NCBI GenBank assembly: GCA_900320845.1
Contig: ONTS01000023.1
Span: 1 to 36,342 of the forward strand
DNA: 36,342 nucleotides
Source: an uncultured Prevotellaceae bacterium
Lineage (GTDB): Bacteria > Bacteroidota > Bacteroidia > Bacteroidales > Bacteroidaceae
Direction of reading: 5' to 3'
Under the pieces are notes generated by a model, which made no database searches, was not told the DNA's origin, and was given only the letters and a program-made list of their open reading frames with translations. The position numbers were made by a program, and so were the translations under genes. Below are positions 34,133 to 36,342 of this stretch, one piece after another (within the stretch, counting starts at the first letter, position 1; each line of letters opens with the position of its first letter).

Positions 34133-34490
34133 AAAGTTGTTGTATACACCTTTTTCAGGTTTCTCCCCTGTTATGTTTTACACCTTTTCGAGATTTTTGG
34201 CAAGAGTCCTCTTGAAAAAGCATACAATAGGTACAAAGAATCCATTTTGTAGCCGCTTATCTGTAAAGATAATTAATCAGCCACTTATTAATATGAACAC
34301 AAAAGCATTTCGGCTGTTTTGCTGCGCCAATGTTGCCGGACGAGATGATACCATCTGCTTCGTCTTGAGTTTGCGACGCCGGTTTTTATGTCTCCATCCA
34401 ATCTCCCTTATATATAATAATGGTGTACGTGCGTTGAAATCGTCCGGCAAACAGCGTTGACGCTTCATGGTCTCGTTTTGTTAATAATCC
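34133..34490. other. Gap without a recognisable gene
   Basis: This stretch between the decayed ATPase gene and the operator at 34497 has open frames on both strands, but none reads like protein, and no repeat or hairpin of note was seen. Confidence 0.5.
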
Positions 34491-34496
34491 TTAAAT

Positions 34497-34510
34497 GTAA
34501 CAAATGTTGC
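34497..34510. promoter_or_regulatory. Crp/Fnr-type dyad, site 3, before the last secreted-protein gene
   Basis: GTAACAAATGTTGC matches sites 1 and 2 at all but one position of the dyad arms, and like site 2 is preceded by TTAAA(A)T. It ends 22 nt before TTCTTTTG at 34533-34540. Confidence 0.6.
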
Positions 34511-34532
34511 TCTTTTAATGATTCATTCATTG

Positions 34533-34540
34533 TTCTTTTG
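34533..34540 (+). promoter_or_regulatory. -7-like element of the last secreted-protein gene
   Basis: TTCTTTTG differs from TAnnTTTG at one position. With the dyad centred near -43 this fits an activator-dependent promoter. The leader would be about 100 nt. Confidence 0.45.
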
Positions 34541-34646
34541 TGGGCGAAAAAATAACAGGCAGGTGCATGTGTCCGACATGTAACCCTGTTTACCATTATG
34601 CAATTAACCTAAAATTATAGTAACAACTTAATAATACAAAAAAACT

Positions 34647-36342
34647 ATGAGACGAAAACTACTACTTATTACAACCTGTCTGTTTTCCTTAGTGTCGCAA
34701 CTGCAGGCACAGGAAATAACCATTACAGCAGCCAATTGGGACACATATTTTACAGATGTACAAAACGGTACCAGAAAGGACTGGCATTTCAAAGACATAG
34801 ATGAATTGAGGAATGCAAAAAAAATAACCATATCGTCATTACCGACCAGTGGTGGAACAAACAGAAACGTATACATTATTCACTCACAAGGGGCAAGCGC
34901 ATTGGCCAATTTGGAAGAACTGACCGTGTATTTGGTGAATAGTGATAATAGATATTTTGTTCGTCAGTTAACTATACAGGGTGGCACGAAATTGAAGAGG
35001 TTAGTATTATGGACAGAAAATGGCACCAATACTTATGCCGGTTGTAATTCTAACGACCTGAAAATAACTGTTGACAATGCTTTCCTGACACCCGAAAATA
35101 TTATTTTCCAAGGTAATGGCTTTGTTAAGGCAAACGGTGAAAGAACAGTTCTTGGTCAACTGATCCTTAAAAGAAATAATATCACTGATTTAACGGCTCT
35201 TTATCCCCTAATAAGCCTCGCACAAAACGTTCAGCTAAACGGAGGTAAATATCATCGGTTGACTTACGCCGGTGTGGATGACGGCACATACAATCCCACC
35301 AATCTGATAAGGGAAATCGACATGACCAAGATTGTTTCTGAGATAATGACGAATATCCTTATCAGACATAATCTGTTGGAAAAAATCACAGACATCACAC
35401 AAAGTACAATCAATGGTTTAGAGTTGAACAACAACCTGATGTGGTCTTTAGATCTTTCGAATCTTACGGCAACACCAAAAAGTTATCGTGTCGGTCCGCA
35501 AAAGCCCTATGCCGACCTGACGGTGGTGAAGGGCGATGCCGTTGATGGCTCACAAGACGAGGTGCGGCTCTATCTTCCCGAAGGACAGTCGGAACTGTTC
35601 GACGAGTCCCGTCTGGTAGATGGCAGTGTGAAGCTGCTGGGGCAGCCCGTAAGCACTCAGGCCATTTTGGGAACACCGACAGAAAAGTATTTCAAGGTGG
35701 CACATGTGGCTGAAGACAACATAAATGCCGACATGGACCTTTATGCAAAGCACAACGGCTTTAACTATCAGTATAACACCCGTCCGGCGCTGACCACAAA
35801 ACAAAGACAATGTAAGAGACATGGAAGTGGAGGTCAAGACCTATCCCTACATCATGTACGTGCATCCCGCCACCAAGTCCGGAGCAGGCGTCAACTACTA
35901 CTCTGGCACTTTGTGGCTGGATTATGATGCCGTCGTGCCCAAAGGAACGACAGTATGGATTGTGACAGATATTCACAAGGACAAAGTCCTCAGCGGCGGC
36001 ACGACACAGGTCGGCAATCAGCTGGTCATGGAGCCGATTGGATCAGAAGGCGACCTGATACCTGCCGGCACTGCCATGTATGTACGCTCCGACACGAAAG
36101 CCGGCCTCTATGCTTTCCAAAAGGCATGGAAACACGAACTGTTGGGCTGGGACGGACCCTCCGCCACATCTGTCCCCGAGGATACACTGTGGTATGACAA
36201 AGTGCTGACTAATGAACAGATTGAGAAACTGGCAGCGCAACGGGCAAAAATCGGCGACCGCAACCTGCTGCAAGGTTCAGCAACACCGACCACCTTCGCC
36301 AACCCGCGCGAAGCCCTTGTGCTCGGCATAGAGAATCAGAAA
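34647..36342 (+). pseudogene. Secreted repeat-containing protein with an internal frameshift, runs off the window
   Basis: The frame opens with a signal peptide (MRRKLLLITTCLFSLVSQLQ, then AQ) and continues with leucine-rich text such as LANLEELTVYLVNSDNRYF and LKRLVLWTEN. It breaks near the A4 run at 35798-35801: the original frame ends at 35927 with low-quality sequence, while the +1 frame from about 35803 reads DNVRDMEVEVKTYPYIMYVH and stays open to the window end. Removing one A restores a single frame. It may be a true frameshift, phase variation or a sequence error. Base composition rises near 35480 (23/60 G+C in the line at 35101, 37/60 at 35521). The end, and any C-terminal motif or small partner, lie outside. 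It may be under the Crp-family regulator through site 3. Confidence 0.75.

Noticed and set aside
34044-34460. A 138-codon plus-strand frame overlapping the decayed ATPase
   Set aside because: Its first part is antisense to the recognisable ATPase N-terminus and the rest has no protein-like features.

Overview
The window looks like a Bacteroidales chromosome, most like Prevotella or a close relative. Reasons: promoters of the Bacteroidetes type (TTTG about 20 nt upstream of TAnnTTTG), starts without Shine-Dalgarno sequences, the gene string L28 - L33 - DUF4295, a GH133/GT4/GH57 storage-glucan cluster, ptb-buk, and several large secreted BspA-like leucine-rich-repeat (LRR) proteins. No tRNA, rRNA, intact transposase or CRISPR array was seen.

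Layout. 1-384: end of a secreted protein plus a small acidic protein. 842-2189 (minus): ilvE and xseB. 2407-4633: promoter, BspA-like protein, second small acidic protein, terminator. 5115-7840 (minus): subtilisin-like protease and xseA. 8136-10994 (plus): ptb-buk and trmB. 11300-14775 (plus): a GH5 endoglucanase fused to LRR repeats, with a third small acidic protein overlapping its stop. 15266-26095 (minus): serS-thrS, a terminator, then Sel1 protein, nucleotide-handling enzyme, glycogen debranching enzyme, glycogen-synthase-like GT4, GH57-like protein and an aminotransferase. 26397-27038 (plus): rpmB-rpmG-DUF4295. 27770-31887 (plus): a 1288-residue BspA-like protein with a fourth small acidic protein overlapping its stop. 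32112-36342: a possible small RNA, a Crp/Fnr-family regulator, a decayed AAA-ATPase gene and a frameshifted secreted protein running off the window.

The most notable pattern is a two-gene module present four times: a large secreted protein ending in the same roughly 30-residue C-terminal motif (WYTLxGxxLxxxPTxxGxYI, then NGxK), followed at once by a 62-84 residue protein. The small proteins lack signal peptides, usually begin MKxxYxxP-like, are acidic and carry a Trp in an acidic setting near the C-terminus. In two cases the genes overlap by ATGA. The large partners differ (BspA repeats, GH5 plus repeats), so the C-terminal motif and the small protein are the constant part. I do not know a function for the small proteins.

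A second possible system lies at 32112-34660. A Crp/Fnr-family gene and a secreted-protein gene each have a GTAACAWATGTTRC dyad 21-22 nt upstream of a -7-like box. A third dyad is placed the same way toward a divergent transcript of about 110 nt that ends in a clear terminator. This suggests a small autoregulated regulon including a small RNA.

Signs of genome fluidity include homopolymer frame breaks in two secreted-protein genes, base-composition jumps inside two of them, a module sitting between xseA and xseB, and a decayed ATPase gene with an 8-bp duplication.
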